From: Bradyrhizobium guangdongense
Lineage (GTDB): Bacteria > Pseudomonadota > Alphaproteobacteria > Rhizobiales > Xanthobacteraceae
Length of the DNA: 64,000 nt
Reading direction: 5' to 3'
Assembly: GCF_004114975.1 (NCBI RefSeq)
Contig: NZ_CP030051.1
Coordinates: 3,162,001-3,226,000 of the forward strand
Shown one piece after another: positions 10,014-19,618 of this stretch (position 1 is the first letter of the stretch; every line of letters starts with the position of its first letter). A program made the position numbers and the translations under genes. The notes under the pieces are model-generated. The model saw only the letters and a program-made list of their open reading frames with translations, had not been told where the DNA came from and searched no databases.

Positions 10014-10205
10014 GATTTCACGCCTTTTCGATCGATCTGCCGCGCGCGGCACTTTGTCGTGCCTTTATCCCGATGGGATCAGGGATATAGTGCCTGGAGG
10101 CGTGACGTAGAAGGCCGTTCACGCTAAGTTTGGCCCCGCCGGAGAGGGGACCCCGGCAGCGATTCGATGCCTAAGCCGTAAGCCGACAGAAGGAGCAAGA
10201 CCCGA

Positions 10206-10442
10206 ATGCCCATGGACGCCCACGATATCGAGGCGATGATCAAGGCAGCGATCCCCGATGCCGAGGTGACCATCCGTGACCTCGCCGGCGACGGCGACCA
10301 CTATGCCGCGACCGTGATCTCGGAATCCTTCCGCGGCAAATCCCGCGTCCAGCAGCACCAGATCGTCTACCGGTCCCTGCAAGGCCAGATGGGTGGCGTG
10401 CTGCATGCGCTGGCGCTGCAAACCGGAGTACCGGGCAGCTGA
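10206..10442 (+). CDS. bolA: BolA-family protein
   Basis: A 78-residue BolA/IbaG-type protein. It has the expected alpha-beta layout with IEAMIKAAIPDAEVTIRDL at the start and the conserved RVQQHQIVYRSL segment whose His helps bind a [2Fe-2S] cluster with a CGFS glutaredoxin. A CGFS glutaredoxin (grxD) is encoded about 3.8 kb downstream on the same strand; in many relatives the two genes are adjacent. Its role is probably in iron or Fe-S handling. Two Met codons (10206 and 10212) could start it. Confidence 0.92.
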   Translation: MPMDAHDIEAMIKAAIPDAEVTIRDLAGDGDHYAATVISESFRGKSRVQQHQIVYRSLQGQMGGVLHALALQTGVPGS

Positions 10443-10479
10443 CCTGATCGGCGCCTGATCTGATCGTGCGACGGGGACG

Positions 10480-11676
10480 ATGATGGCTGCGGAGAATAAG
10501 CGCGGCGCGATGTTTCGCGTGATCGTGCCCAACCAGCCAAGCCGCGTCACCAATGCCGAGCTGTTCTTCGACCTCGTCTTCGTCTTCGCCGTCACCCAGA
10601 TCTCGCATACGCTGCTGCACCATTTCACGCCGCTCGGAGCGGTGCATGTCACCGTGCTGTTTCTCGCGGTGTGGTGGGTGTGGGTCTACACCGCCTGGGT
10701 CACCAACTGGCTGAATCCCGATCTGACACCGGTCCGCCTCCTGCTGTTTTCGATGATGCTGGGCGGCCTCGTGCTGTCGACGACGATCCCGACCGCCTTC
10801 GAAGGGCGGGGCCTGTGGTTTGCGGTCGCCTATGCGGCCATGCAGGTCGGCCGGACCGCGTTCTGGATGTTCGCGACGCCGCGCCATCGCATCGCCGTCC
10901 GGCATAACGCAATCCGCATCCTCGTCTGGCTCTCGATCTCGGCGGTGTTGTGGATCGCTGGCGGCTTTTCGGACGGCGAGACGCGGTTATGGCTGTGGAT
11001 CGCCGCTGTCACCTGGGAATACATCTCGCCCGCGGTGCGCTTCTGGGTACCGAGGCTGGGCTTCTCGTCGGTGGGGGCCTGGGCCGTTGAGGGCAGCCAC
11101 ATGGCCGAGCGCTGCTCACTCTTCGTGATCATCGCGCTCGGCGAAGCCGTGGTCGTCAACGGCGCGACCTTTGCCGAGCTGGACTGGACCGCAGACAACA
11201 TGCTCGCCTTCATCGCAGCATTGGTCGGCAGCATTGCGATGTGGTGGGTCTATTTCCACAAGGGCGCGGAAGCCGGCTCCGAACGGATCTCGAAATCAGC
11301 CGAATCCGGTCGGTTGGCGCGGCTCGCCTACACCTATCTGCACATGCCGATCGTCGCCGGCATCATTCTGACCGCCGTCTCCGACGAATTGGTGCTGAAG
11401 CACCCCTCAGGGCACTCGGACGTCCGCACCATCGTGAGCACGATCGGCGGTCCGCTGGTGTTCCTGGTCGGCACCATCCTGTTCAAGCACGCGATCCGCG
11501 GCTTCCTCCAGCTCTCCCACGGCATCGGCATCGTCGCGCTCGCGGCGCTGTGGTGGTTCGCTGCAGACCTGTCACCGCTCTGGCTGACGGTCGCGACCAG
11601 CGTCATCATGATCGTGGTCGCGATGTGGGAGTCGGTGTCGCTGGGCTCTAAGCCGGAGGAGGCCAGCGAGCATTGA
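10480..11676 (+). CDS. Low temperature requirement protein A (LtrA) family membrane protein
   Basis: A 398-residue polytopic membrane protein. The N-terminal NAELFFDLVFVFAVTQISHT is the LtrA family signature. Many hydrophobic helices follow, and HMAERCSLFVIIALGEAVVV is the second conserved block. LtrA proteins are widespread and their molecular role is not settled despite the Listeria-derived name. It starts 37 bases after bolA and may be co-transcribed. It converges on egtD with only three bases between the stop codons. Confidence 0.87.
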   Translation: MMAAENKRGAMFRVIVPNQPSRVTNAELFFDLVFVFAVTQISHTLLHHFTPLGAVHVTVLFLAVWWVWVYTAWVTNWLNPDLTPVRLLLFSMMLGGLVLSTTIPTAFEGRGLWFAVAYAAMQVGRTAFWMFATPRHRIAVRHNAIRILVWLSISAVLWIAGGFSDGETRLWLWIAAVTWEYISPAVRFWVPRLGFSSVGAWAVEGSHMAERCSLFVIIALGEAVVVNGATFAELDWTADNMLAFIAALVGSIAMWWVYFHKGAEAGSERISKSAESGRLARLAYTYLHMPIVAGIILTAVSDELVLKHPSGHSDVRTIVSTIGGPLVFLVGTILFKHAIRGFLQLSHGIGIVALAALWWFAADLSPLWLTVATSVIMIVVAMWESVSLGSKPEEASEH

Positions 11677-11679
11677 GCG

Positions 11680-12651
11680 TTAGTCAGCCGCCTCCAGTGC
11701 ATGCACCGAGAACATCTTCGCCGCATCCGTCCAGCTCTCGCGCACGCGCCAGCCGGCGCCTTGCGCCAGCGCCGCGAACCGCTCGATGCTGTATTTGTAG
11801 CTGTTCTCGGTGTGGATGCTCTCGCCCGGCTTGAACGAGAAGCTGGTGCCGAGCAGGCGCACGGTCTGGCTCTTGCGGCTGATCAGGTGCATCTCGATGC
11901 GGTGCCGCGCGTGGTTGTATATCGCGCGGTGGGTGAAGGCGGAGAGGTCGAAATTGCCGCCAAGCTCGCGGTTGATCCGCACCAGGACATTGAGGTTGAA
12001 GCGCGCGGTGACGCCGGCCGCGTCATTATAGGCGGCATGGAGCAGGCGCTCTTCCTTCTCTAAGTCGGCGCCGACGATCATCTGCGCGCCCCGGCCGAGG
12101 ATCTGGCGGGCGCTCTTGAGGAACGCCTGCGCTTCATCGGGCTCGAAATTGCCGATGGTCGAGCCGGGGAAGAAGCCGACCTTGGGCATTGATGCGACCG
12201 CCTTCGGCAGCTCGAACGCAGTGGTGAAGTCCGCGGCGACCGGATAGATGCCGAGAGCAGGGAAGTCGCGCTTCAGGCCATTCGCCTGCGCCTGAAGGAA
12301 GTCGCCGGAGATATCGACGGGGACATAGGCCGCGAACTTCGACTGGTTCAGCAGCAGACGGACCTTCGTGGTCGCGCCGGCGCCGAACTCCACCAGCGCG
12401 GCATTTTCCGGAATGATCTTGGCGATCTCGCTGCCACGCTCCTTCAGGATCGATAGCTCGGTGCGCGTCGGATAATATTCCGGCAGGCGCGTGATCGCCT
12501 CGAACAGCTCCGACCCTGTCGCGTCGTAGAAATATTTCGGCGACAGTTTCTTCGGCTGCTGCGAGAGGTCCTCGATGGCCTCGCGGGCGAAGGCAGTGGT
12601 CTGCTCGTCGGGAAGATGGGCTTCGGCCAAAGCGCTGGCGTGCACATTCAT
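11680..12651 (-). CDS. egtD: L-histidine N(alpha)-methyltransferase (ergothioneine pathway)
   Basis: EgtD trimethylates histidine to hercynine with SAM. The 323-residue product has the family start QQPKKLSPKYFYDATGSELF, the YYPTRTELSIL segment, and the SAM-binding region ALVEFGAGATTKVRLLL. PGSTIGNFEP is another hallmark. The frame opens at 12684, but the Met at 12651 fits relatives. It lies 50 bases behind egtB on the same strand. EgtB's product needs a C-S lyase (EgtE), which I do not see here. Confidence 0.93.
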   Translation of the reverse strand: MNVHASALAEAHLPDEQTTAFAREAIEDLSQQPKKLSPKYFYDATGSELFEAITRLPEYYPTRTELSILKERGSEIAKIIPENAALVEFGAGATTKVRLLLNQSKFAAYVPVDISGDFLQAQANGLKRDFPALGIYPVAADFTTAFELPKAVASMPKVGFFPGSTIGNFEPDEAQAFLKSARQILGRGAQMIVGADLEKEERLLHAAYNDAAGVTARFNLNVLVRINRELGGNFDLSAFTHRAIYNHARHRIEMHLISRKSQTVRLLGTSFSFKPGESIHTENSYKYSIERFAALAQGAGWRVRESWTDAAKMFSVHALEAAD

Positions 12652-12701
12652 GATACTCTCCTGAACGCGCTGTCCGGCGCGCATTGATCGTCGGATGAGA
12701 A

Positions 12702-13949
12702 CTAGAAATAGTCAGCGAGCCGCAACCCCGTGAATTGCCAACGGTGATGCGGATAGAAGAAGTTGCGGTACGTGACGCGGCTGTGACCTTCGGGCGTCGC
12801 CAGCGAAGAGCCGCGCAGCACCAGCTGGTTGACCATGAATTTGCCGTTGTATTCGCCGAGCGCGCCTTCAATGGCGCGATAGCCGGGGTAGGGAGAATAC
12901 GAAGAGCGGGTCCACTGCCAGACGATGCCGAAGGCATCGTTGAGCTGCCCCGCCCGGGCTGCGACCTCCCATTCCGTCTCGGTCGGCAGATGCTTTCCGG
13001 CCCAGCGCGCGAACGCATCGGCCTCGTAATAACTGATGTGGCAGACGGGCGCGTCCGGATCGACCGGCTTCAGGCCGGCGAGGGTCATCACCTGCCATCC
13101 GCCATCGACCTCACGCCAATGGCCCGGGGCCTGCCAGTCTTCCTTGCTGGCCGTGGCAAAGCCGTCCATCAGCCACAGCGTTGCCTTCGCGTAACCGCCA
13201 TCGCGCATGAAGGCGAGCCATTCGCCGTTCGTGACGAGATTGCGGGCGACCTTCACCGGGCCGACGAGAGCGCGATGCGCGGGCTTCTCGTTGTCGAAAT
13301 GGAAGCTGTCGTCGACATGGCCGACGGTGTGGATGCCTTCGTTGAGCGTCAGCCACTCCTCGCCGCCGCGCGTCGCGGCCGGAAAGCGCCAGTCGTTGTC
13401 GTAAGCCGGATAGACCGGGTTCTGTGCGAAGGCATGCAGGATGTCGGTGAACATCAATTCCTGATGCTGCTGCTCGTGATTCAGCCCGACCTCGACCAGA
13501 GGCGCGACCGCACGAAGCTTGTCCTCGCCGGCCTCGCGGAAGAACCCGACGACGGCCGCATCGACATGCCTGCGATAGGCGCCGACCTCGCTCGCGCTGG
13601 GCCGGGTGATGTCGCCGCGATGATTGCGGGCATGGCGCGGGCCGGCACTGACGTAATAGGAATTGAACAGGAAGGCGAAGTCGGGATGGAACGGCCGATA
13701 GCCAGGCGCGTGTTCGCCGAGCAGAAACTGCTCCCAGAACCACGTGGTATGCGCCCGGTGCCATTTGATCGGGCTGGCATCCGGCATGGACTGGATCTGC
13801 TGATCTTCCGGTGAAAGCGGTGCAGCCCGGCGCTCGGTCTCGTTGCGCACGGCGAGAAAGGCGGTTTCGAGCCCCTGAGCGAGGCTGCCTGGGACGGGCG
13901 ATGGTGACGAAAGCGGCGGGGTGGCCGTAGCGGAGGCTTGTTTCGTCAC
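12702..13949 (-). CDS. egtB: Hercynine oxygenase / sulfoxide synthase EgtB
   Basis: EgtB is the non-haem iron enzyme that inserts a thiol-derived sulfur into hercynine using oxygen. The 415-residue product has an N-terminal DinB-like domain with the iron ligands in NHEQQHQELMFTDIL (HxxxHxE) plus a His in KWHRAHTTWFWEQFLL. A C-terminal formylglycine-generating-enzyme-like domain follows (ICHISYYEADAFARWAGKHL-type segment, ending FTGLRLADYF). I chose the GTG at 13949 because GGAGAAAAAC sits directly before it; the ORF extends to 14000. It forms an operon with egtD. Confidence 0.92.
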   Translation of the reverse strand: MTKQASATATPPLSSPSPVPGSLAQGLETAFLAVRNETERRAAPLSPEDQQIQSMPDASPIKWHRAHTTWFWEQFLLGEHAPGYRPFHPDFAFLFNSYYVSAGPRHARNHRGDITRPSASEVGAYRRHVDAAVVGFFREAGEDKLRAVAPLVEVGLNHEQQHQELMFTDILHAFAQNPVYPAYDNDWRFPAATRGGEEWLTLNEGIHTVGHVDDSFHFDNEKPAHRALVGPVKVARNLVTNGEWLAFMRDGGYAKATLWLMDGFATASKEDWQAPGHWREVDGGWQVMTLAGLKPVDPDAPVCHISYYEADAFARWAGKHLPTETEWEVAARAGQLNDAFGIVWQWTRSSYSPYPGYRAIEGALGEYNGKFMVNQLVLRGSSLATPEGHSRVTYRNFFYPHHRWQFTGLRLADYF

Positions 13950-14238
13950 GTTTTTCTCCAGACAGGACAAGAGAACGTTGTTGGCGAGACCAGGTTCCAA
14001 AACCAGGGTTCGTCCTAGATAGGGGCTCCGTTACGGTATGAAAGTCCTCTCCAGCGATGATATTGATGTCATCAGCCTATGGACCCGGGTGGGGCAAACC
14101 GTCCGCCGCCGGCCTCTCGCCGCCATTTTACTTTGGATGCACAACGGTTTGGGCTACATATATAGGCAGGCATCGGGTTAGATCGGCTGAGCCGGCCCGA
14201 GGATTTGGTTGAGGGCTCCGCCCCAGAAGGACACGGAT

Positions 14239-14565
14239 ATGAGCATTGCGGAATTCATCGACAACGAAGTGAAGGCGAACGACGTGGTTCTGTTCATGAA
14301 GGGGACGCCGCAATTTCCGCAGTGCGGTTTCTCCGGCCAGGTCGTCCAGATCCTCGACCATATCGGCGTCGGCTATAAGGGCCTCAACGTCCTTGAATCC
14401 GCCGAGCTCCGCAACGGCATCAAGGAATACTCGAACTGGCCGACGATTCCGCAGCTCTACGTGAAGGGCGAGTTCGTTGGCGGCTGCGACATCGTCCGCG
14501 AGATGTTCCAGGCCGGCGAATTGCAGCAGCTCTTCTCCGAGAAGGGCGTCGTCGTCGCGGCCTGA
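14239..14565 (+). CDS. grxD: Monothiol glutaredoxin, Grx4 type
   Basis: A 108-residue glutaredoxin with the monothiol active site CGFS (PQCGFSGQ, Cys about residue 29), Lys about 21 (FMKGTP) and the glutathione-binding segment [19 protein letters not shown]. These are all hallmarks of the [2Fe-2S]-carrying Grx4/GrxD class. It is expected to act as a cytosolic Fe-S cluster carrier with BolA, encoded upstream in this window. The start at [11 protein letters not shown] is set by the family; the ORF runs to 14209. Confidence 0.95.
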   Translation: MSIAEFIDNEVKANDVVLFMKGTPQFPQCGFSGQVVQILDHIGVGYKGLNVLESAELRNGIKEYSNWPTIPQLYVKGEFVGGCDIVREMFQAGELQQLFSEKGVVVAA

Positions 14566-14568
14566 TCC

Positions 14569-15120
14569 GTGACGGTGCTGACGCGCCGGATCGGCGGCGT
14601 CCAGCTCGAGATCATCGTTGCCGACATCACCACGCTGAGCGTTGACGCCATCGTCAACGCCGCCAATACGTCGCTCCATGGCGGGGGCGGCGTCGATGGC
14701 GCGATCCATCGGGCGGCCGGGCCCGAGCTGGTCGCCGAGTGCCGCATGCTGCACGGCTGCAAGACCGGCGACGCAAAGATCACCAGGGGATATCGGCTCA
14801 AGGCCGCACATGTGATCCACACCGTCGGGCCGGTCTGGAATGGCGGCACGCTCGGCGAGGACGATCTGCTCGCCTCCTGCTATCGCCGCGCGATGGAGCT
14901 GTGCGGCAAGCACAACCTGAGCTCGGTGGCATTTCCGGCGATTTCGACCGGCATCTATCGTTTCCCGGCCGACCGGGCAGCCGAGATTGCGGTGCGCACG
15001 ACGATCGAAGGGCTCAGCGCCGCGCCATCCGTGGGTCGGGTCATTTTCTGCTGTTTCTCCGAGCCAAGCGCCCAACTCCATGCCGAGGCGCTCGGACGGC
15101 ACGGCAGCCCTTGTGCCTGA
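14569..15120 (+). CDS. Macro-domain O-acetyl-ADP-ribose deacetylase
   Basis: A 183-residue macro domain protein. [20 protein letters not shown] is the ADP-ribose-binding and catalytic segment of MacroD-type hydrolases. [12 protein letters not shown] is the second conserved loop. These enzymes remove O-acetyl-ADP-ribose or mono-ADP-ribose from acidic residues. The start is GTG, three bases after the grxD stop, so translation is probably coupled. Confidence 0.9.
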   Translation: MTVLTRRIGGVQLEIIVADITTLSVDAIVNAANTSLHGGGGVDGAIHRAAGPELVAECRMLHGCKTGDAKITRGYRLKAAHVIHTVGPVWNGGTLGEDDLLASCYRRAMELCGKHNLSSVAFPAISTGIYRFPADRAAEIAVRTTIEGLSAAPSVGRVIFCCFSEPSAQLHAEALGRHGSPCA

Positions 15121-15165
15121 CAACCCCTTCAGTACACTCCGCCGGCCATGTTCCGGGGAGGGGAT

Positions 15166-16452
15166 ATGATTTTACATTTTCGACGATTTGCCTTGCTCTG
15201 CGGTGCGCTTCTATCGCTCGGCGCGATGTCGCTCGCGCGCGCGGAAGGCACTTACGAAATTCCCGCCGGCGCCCATTTCAATCAGGACAAGCTCGCCAAG
15301 GTCAGCGAGTTCTTCAAGAACGAGGTCGCGACCGGCAAGATCGCGGGGGCAACCGTGCTGATCGAGCAGCACGGCAAGCCGGTCTATCACGAAGCCTTCG
15401 GCGTGCAGGACGTGGTCAGCAAGGCGCCGATCACGGACAAGACCATCTTCCGCCTGTTCTCGATGAGCAAGGCGATCACCTCCGTCGTCGCGATGCAATT
15501 GATCGAGGACGGCAAGATCAAGCTCGACGATCCCTTGTCGAAATACATCCCGTCCTTCGCCAACGTGAAGGTCGGCGTCGAGAAGAAAGCCGAGGACGGC
15601 ACCAAGTCGCTCGAGCTGGTGCCGCCGAACCGGCCGATCACGATCCACGATCTGATGACGCACACGTCGGGCATCACCTATGGCTTCTATGGTGACAGCC
15701 TGGTCCGCAAAGCCTATCGCGACGCCAACATCTACGCCGGCGATTTCGACCTCGCCGAGTTCGCCGAACGCATCGCCAAGCTGCCGCTGCACAACCAGCC
15801 GGGCGCGCTCTGGCAATACGGTCATTCCACCGACGTGCTGGCGCGCGTGATGGAGATCGCGGCGGGCAAGCCGCTGATCGACATCATGCGGGAGAAGCTG
15901 CTCGACCCGCTCGGCATGGTCGATACCGGCTTCTTCGTCACCGACCCCGCCAAGCAGAAGCTTCTGGCGCAACCGGTGCCGAACGATTCCGACTTCCGGG
16001 TCGGCCGCATCAACGATCCGACCGTCGTCAAGAAGATCCAGTTCGCCAGCGGCGGCATGGTCACGACCATGGCCGACTATCAACGCTTCGCCCAGATGCT
16101 GCTCAACGGCGGCACGCTCGACGGCAAGACCATTCTCAAGCCCGCGACGTTCAAGCTGATGACGACCGACCAGATCGGCCCGGCTTCCGGCGTCGATCGC
16201 GATTATTTCTATTTCCCCGGCGACGGCTTCGGCTTCGGGCTCGGGCTTGCGGTCCGCACCGATCCCGGCAACGCCAAGCCGCCGCCGCCCGGCGATCTCG
16301 GCGAGCTGAAATGGGACGGCGCCTCCGGCTGCTATTTCGTGATCGATCCCAAGCAGGACATGTTCTTCGTCCTGCTGGAGCAGACCCCGAGCGAGCGCCA
16401 GCGCGTGCAGCGGACGCTGAAGCAGTTGATCTATGAGGCCATGGAGAACTGA
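15166..16452 (+). CDS. Secreted serine hydrolase, beta-lactamase class C-like (first copy)
   Basis: About 428 residues with an N-terminal signal peptide (RFALLCGALLSLGAMSLARA). The penicillin-binding/beta-lactamase fold shows the SxxK nucleophile in RLFSMSKAITS, a Tyr motif in WQYGHSTDVLA and HTSGITYGFYGDS. These proteins are usually esterases or D-amino peptide hydrolases; true beta-lactamase activity cannot be claimed. GGGGAGGGG precedes the Met at 15166. A close paralogue follows immediately. Confidence 0.85.
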   Translation: MILHFRRFALLCGALLSLGAMSLARAEGTYEIPAGAHFNQDKLAKVSEFFKNEVATGKIAGATVLIEQHGKPVYHEAFGVQDVVSKAPITDKTIFRLFSMSKAITSVVAMQLIEDGKIKLDDPLSKYIPSFANVKVGVEKKAEDGTKSLELVPPNRPITIHDLMTHTSGITYGFYGDSLVRKAYRDANIYAGDFDLAEFAERIAKLPLHNQPGALWQYGHSTDVLARVMEIAAGKPLIDIMREKLLDPLGMVDTGFFVTDPAKQKLLAQPVPNDSDFRVGRINDPTVVKKIQFASGGMVTTMADYQRFAQMLLNGGTLDGKTILKPATFKLMTTDQIGPASGVDRDYFYFPGDGFGFGLGLAVRTDPGNAKPPPPGDLGELKWDGASGCYFVIDPKQDMFFVLLEQTPSERQRVQRTLKQLIYEAMEN

Positions 16453-17689
16453 GGCTCTCGTCCTCGTTGCCGCGCTTGCTCTGCTGGTCGGTGCGGCGCG
16501 GCCCGTCCGCGCCGAAATGCCGCTCGCCCGCAGCTTCACGGCTGCAGGACTTGCCCGCGTCAGCGCGCTTCTCGGTCGCGAGGTCACCGCCGGCAGGATT
16601 CCCGGCGCGATCCTGCTGATCCAGCAGCACGGCAAACCCGTGCTCTTCGAAACGTTCGGCCTGCGCAACGTGAAGACAGCGCAGCCGATGACGGATGACA
16701 CCATCTTCCGCCTCTACTCGATGTCGAAGCCGATCACCTCCGTGGCGGCGATGATGCTGGTGGAGGACGGCAAGCTCGCGCTCGACGATGCCGTCGCCAA
16801 ATACATTCCGGCCTTTGCCGATGTGCAGGTTGGCGTCCCCGCGGCCGACGGCGGGCTGGCGCTGCAGCCGCTGGCGGGACCGATCACGGTACGCGACCTG
16901 CTCCGACACACCTCCGGCATCACCTATGGCTTCTACGGCGACAGTCCTGTGCGCAGGCTCTATGCCCAGGCCGGTCTGTTCGACGGCGATCCTGACAACG
17001 CAGAATTCGTCGCGCGGCTCGCGCGCCTGCCGCTCGCCGAGCAGCCGGGAACGCTGTGGGACTACGGCCATTCCACCGATGTGCTCGGGCGGGTGATCGA
17101 GGTCGTCTCGGGCCTGTCGCTCTATCAATTCGAGAAGCAGCGGCTGCTCGATCCCTTGGCGATGCGCGACACGGCGTTCTTCGTCGCCGACGAGGCTAGG
17201 CGGCCGCGGATCGCCGAGCCCCTGCCCGGGGACTGGTTCGATCGTCCCGTTGCCGGCATCACGGAGGCGACCGCGCCGCGTCGCTGGGAGTCCGGCGGGG
17301 CCGGCATGGTCGGCACGATTCGAGACTATGCGCGCTTTACGCAGATGCTGCTCAATGGCGGCGAGCTCGACGGTCGCCGCTATCTCAGGCGCGAGACCGT
17401 GGCGCTGATGACATCGGACCAGATCGGTAAGGGAAGCGGCGTGACGAAAGATCCCGGGTTCTACTTTCCCGGGCGTGACAGCGGCTTTGGTCTCGGCTTT
17501 GCCGTGCGCATCATGGCGGACGGTCGGGTGCCGGCGGGCGAGTACCGCTGGGACGGCGTCGGCGGCACCTTCTTCTTCATTGATCCCGCCGACGACATGT
17601 TCGTGATCTGCATGATGCAGTCGCCCGCGCAGCGCGGGCCCATCCAGGACGAGCTGAAGCGGCTGGTCTACGGAGCGCTTGTGCGCTGA
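16433..17689 (+). CDS. Secreted serine hydrolase, beta-lactamase class C-like (second copy)
   Basis: A 418-residue paralogue of the preceding gene. It shares RLYSMSKPITS (SxxK), HTSGITYGFYGDSPV and YGHSTDVLGRV, and has its own signal peptide ending at VRAEM. The start overlaps the end of the first copy by 20 bases in another frame, which suggests translational coupling. The two proteins are alike along their whole length, so they arose by tandem duplication and then diverged. The substrate is unknown. Confidence 0.85.
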   Translation: MRPWRTEALVLVAALALLVGAARPVRAEMPLARSFTAAGLARVSALLGREVTAGRIPGAILLIQQHGKPVLFETFGLRNVKTAQPMTDDTIFRLYSMSKPITSVAAMMLVEDGKLALDDAVAKYIPAFADVQVGVPAADGGLALQPLAGPITVRDLLRHTSGITYGFYGDSPVRRLYAQAGLFDGDPDNAEFVARLARLPLAEQPGTLWDYGHSTDVLGRVIEVVSGLSLYQFEKQRLLDPLAMRDTAFFVADEARRPRIAEPLPGDWFDRPVAGITEATAPRRWESGGAGMVGTIRDYARFTQMLLNGGELDGRRYLRRETVALMTSDQIGKGSGVTKDPGFYFPGRDSGFGLGFAVRIMADGRVPAGEYRWDGVGGTFFFIDPADDMFVICMMQSPAQRGPIQDELKRLVYGALVR

Positions 17690-18757
17690 CTACGCGGCGC
17701 GCACGATCTCGCGGACGTATCCGATCGTCTCATCGATCTGGCTCGCGTTGACGTCGAGATGGGTGCAGGCGCGGATGCGGCCGTCCATCATCGCGAGCGT
17801 GACGCCGCGCTGGCGGAGTAGCGCGACCATCTTGTCGCCGGGAACGCCGGCGCCGTCGGGCTTGAAGAACACGAGATTGGTCTCGGGCTCCTGCACCTCG
17901 ATGCCTGCGATCTGCGACAGCCCGCGCGCGAGCGCGCGCGCATTGGCGTGATCGTCGGCAAGCCGCTCGACGTGATGGTCGAGAGCGTAGATGCAGGCGG
18001 CCGCGCAGATGCCGGCCTGGCGCATCGAGCCGCCGAGGCGCTGCTTCCACTGCCAGACCGCATCGATGAAGGCGCGAGAGCCCGCAAGCACGCCGCCGAT
18101 CGGTGCGCCCAAGCCCTTGGAGAAGTCGATCCAGGCCGAATCCCAACCCGCGGTCATGTCGCGCGGGGAGATGCCGCTTGCCACGGTGGCGTTGAGGAGG
18201 CGCGCGCCATCCATGTGGGTGACGAGGCCATGTTGCTTGGCGATTGCGACGATCTCGTCGAGCGCGGCCTTCTTCCAGATCGTGCCGCCGCCGATATTGG
18301 CGGTCTGCTCGACGCTGACGACGGTCTGCGGCGGCTGGTAGCGCGTGCGCGGGTGCAGTGCTTTCCGGAGCGTCTCCGGCGTGAACTGGCCGTCGGCGCC
18401 CATCAGCTGTGTCACCTGGAAGCCTCCGATGGCGGCATGCGCGCCGCCCTCGCGGGCGATGATGTGCGCGGTCTCGTGCGCCAGGATCTCGTCCCCGGGA
18501 CGGCAATGCACCAGCGTCGCGGTGACGTTGCACATCGTGCCCGAGGGCATGTAGACGGCCGCCTCCTTGCCGAGCAGATCCGCAACACGCTCGCACAGCG
18601 CATTCACGGTCGGATCGTCACCGACTTGCTCGTCGCCGACCTCGGCTCGCGCCATCGCATCGCGCATCCCAGCCGTCGGCTTGGTCTGCGTGTCCGAGAG
18701 CAGATTGATGCGCACCGGCGGCGCCTTGGGATCAACAGGAGGAGGGATGTAGAGCAT
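17690..18757 (-). CDS. Low-specificity L-threonine aldolase family protein
   Basis: A 355-residue PLP enzyme of the beta-eliminating lyase/threonine aldolase group. It shows NLLSDTQTKPTAGMRDAMA, VYMPSGTMCN and HMDGARLLNA, and the PLP lysine is likely in DFSKGLGAPIGGVLAGS. It would cleave threonine or allo-threonine to glycine and acetaldehyde. I chose MLYIPPPVDP at 18757 because GAGGAG lies upstream. It is convergent with the serine-hydrolase pair, and the stop codons abut. Confidence 0.88.
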   Translation of the reverse strand: MLYIPPPVDPKAPPVRINLLSDTQTKPTAGMRDAMARAEVGDEQVGDDPTVNALCERVADLLGKEAAVYMPSGTMCNVTATLVHCRPGDEILAHETAHIIAREGGAHAAIGGFQVTQLMGADGQFTPETLRKALHPRTRYQPPQTVVSVEQTANIGGGTIWKKAALDEIVAIAKQHGLVTHMDGARLLNATVASGISPRDMTAGWDSAWIDFSKGLGAPIGGVLAGSRAFIDAVWQWKQRLGGSMRQAGICAAACIYALDHHVERLADDHANARALARGLSQIAGIEVQEPETNLVFFKPDGAGVPGDKMVALLRQRGVTLAMMDGRIRACTHLDVNASQIDETIGYVREIVRAA

Positions 18758-18807
18758 GCGACGGCTCCTCAAAGCATTGCGGCCACTGAAATGTGGCTCT
18801 TAAGTAA

Positions 18808-18836
18808 AAAGGCCCCGGCGAACCGGGGCCTTTCGA
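18808..18836 (-). terminator. Rho-independent terminator of rpsD
   Basis: Read on the minus strand, this is a perfect 11-bp stem (AAAGGCCCCGG / CCGGGGCCTTT) closed by a TTCG tetraloop and followed by a T run. It lies just past the rpsD stop codon. A UUCG loop on a GC stem with a U tail is a textbook intrinsic terminator. Confidence 0.9.
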
Positions 18837-18846
18837 TATTCAGATC

Positions 18847-19464
18847 TTAGCGCGAATAGAATTCGACGACCAGATGGGGCTCCATCTGCACCGGGAACGG
18901 CACGTCGGAGAGGCCGGGGACGCGCACGTACTTGGCGGTCATCTTGCCGTGATCGACTTCGAGATAGTCGGGGGTGTCGCGCTCGGGGAGCTGGCTGGCT
19001 TCGAGAACGTGGGCGAGCTGCTTGGAGGCTTCCTTGACCTCGATCACGTCGCCGATCTTGACCTGATAGCTCGAGATGTTGACCTTGCGGCCGTTCACCT
19101 TGATGTGGCCGTGGTTGATGAACTGACGGGCGGCGAAGATCGTCGAGACGAACTTGGCGCGATACACGACCGCGTCGAGACGACGCTCCAGGAGGCCGAT
19201 CAGGTTCTCGCCGGTGTCACCCTTGAGGCGGCTTGCCTCGACATAGATGCCGTGGAACTGACGCTCGCTGATGTTGGCGTAGTAGCCCTTCAGCTTCTGC
19301 TTGGCGCGCAGCTGCACGCCGAAGTCGGAGAGCTTGCCCTTGCGGCGCTGGCCATGCTGGCCGGGGCCGTACTCGCGGCGGTTCACGGGGCTCTTCGGGC
19401 GGCCCCAGATGTTCTGGCCCATACGGCGATCGATCTTGTACTTCGCCTCACTGCGCTTAGTCAT
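18847..19464 (-). CDS. rpsD: 30S ribosomal protein S4
   Basis: A 205-residue S4 protein. It starts [20 protein letters not shown] and shows [15 protein letters not shown] and [14 protein letters not shown]. The S4 RNA-binding domain covers roughly residues 94-160 ([19 protein letters not shown]). S4 nucleates assembly of the small ribosomal subunit and in several bacteria represses its own mRNA. It is monocistronic here, with its own promoter, a leader of about 150 bases containing hairpins, and a terminator. Confidence 0.98.
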   Translation of the reverse strand: MTKRSEAKYKIDRRMGQNIWGRPKSPVNRREYGPGQHGQRRKGKLSDFGVQLRAKQKLKGYYANISERQFHGIYVEASRLKGDTGENLIGLLERRLDAVVYRAKFVSTIFAARQFINHGHIKVNGRKVNISSYQVKIGDVIEVKEASKQLAHVLEASQLPERDTPDYLEVDHGKMTAKYVRVPGLSDVPFPVQMEPHLVVEFYSR

Positions 19465-19574
19465 CGCGTCCTCTTCGGTTGCATTGATATGAGGAAACGC
19501 GCCCTCCTGTGTGACGGGGAAATCCCGGCACCGACAGGTCCAATTCCCAAAGCATAAGGAAACGGACCACGGGT

Positions 19575-19608
19575 CGCGAAACGCTTCGCGGGCCGAAACC
19601 GGCCCGCG
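19575..19608 (-). promoter_or_regulatory. Overlapping hairpins in the rpsD leader
   Basis: Two stems share bases. One pairs 19587-19595 with 19600-19608 (CGCGGGCCG / CGGCCCGCG, nine GC-rich pairs). The other pairs 19575-19580 with 19585-19590 (CGCGAA / TTCGCG). They cannot form together. They lie close to the predicted transcript start of rpsD, about 110 bases before the start codon. This may be a control element, for example S4 autoregulation, or only a stabilising 5' hairpin. Confidence 0.4.
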
Positions 19609-19618
19609 AGCAGGCGGC

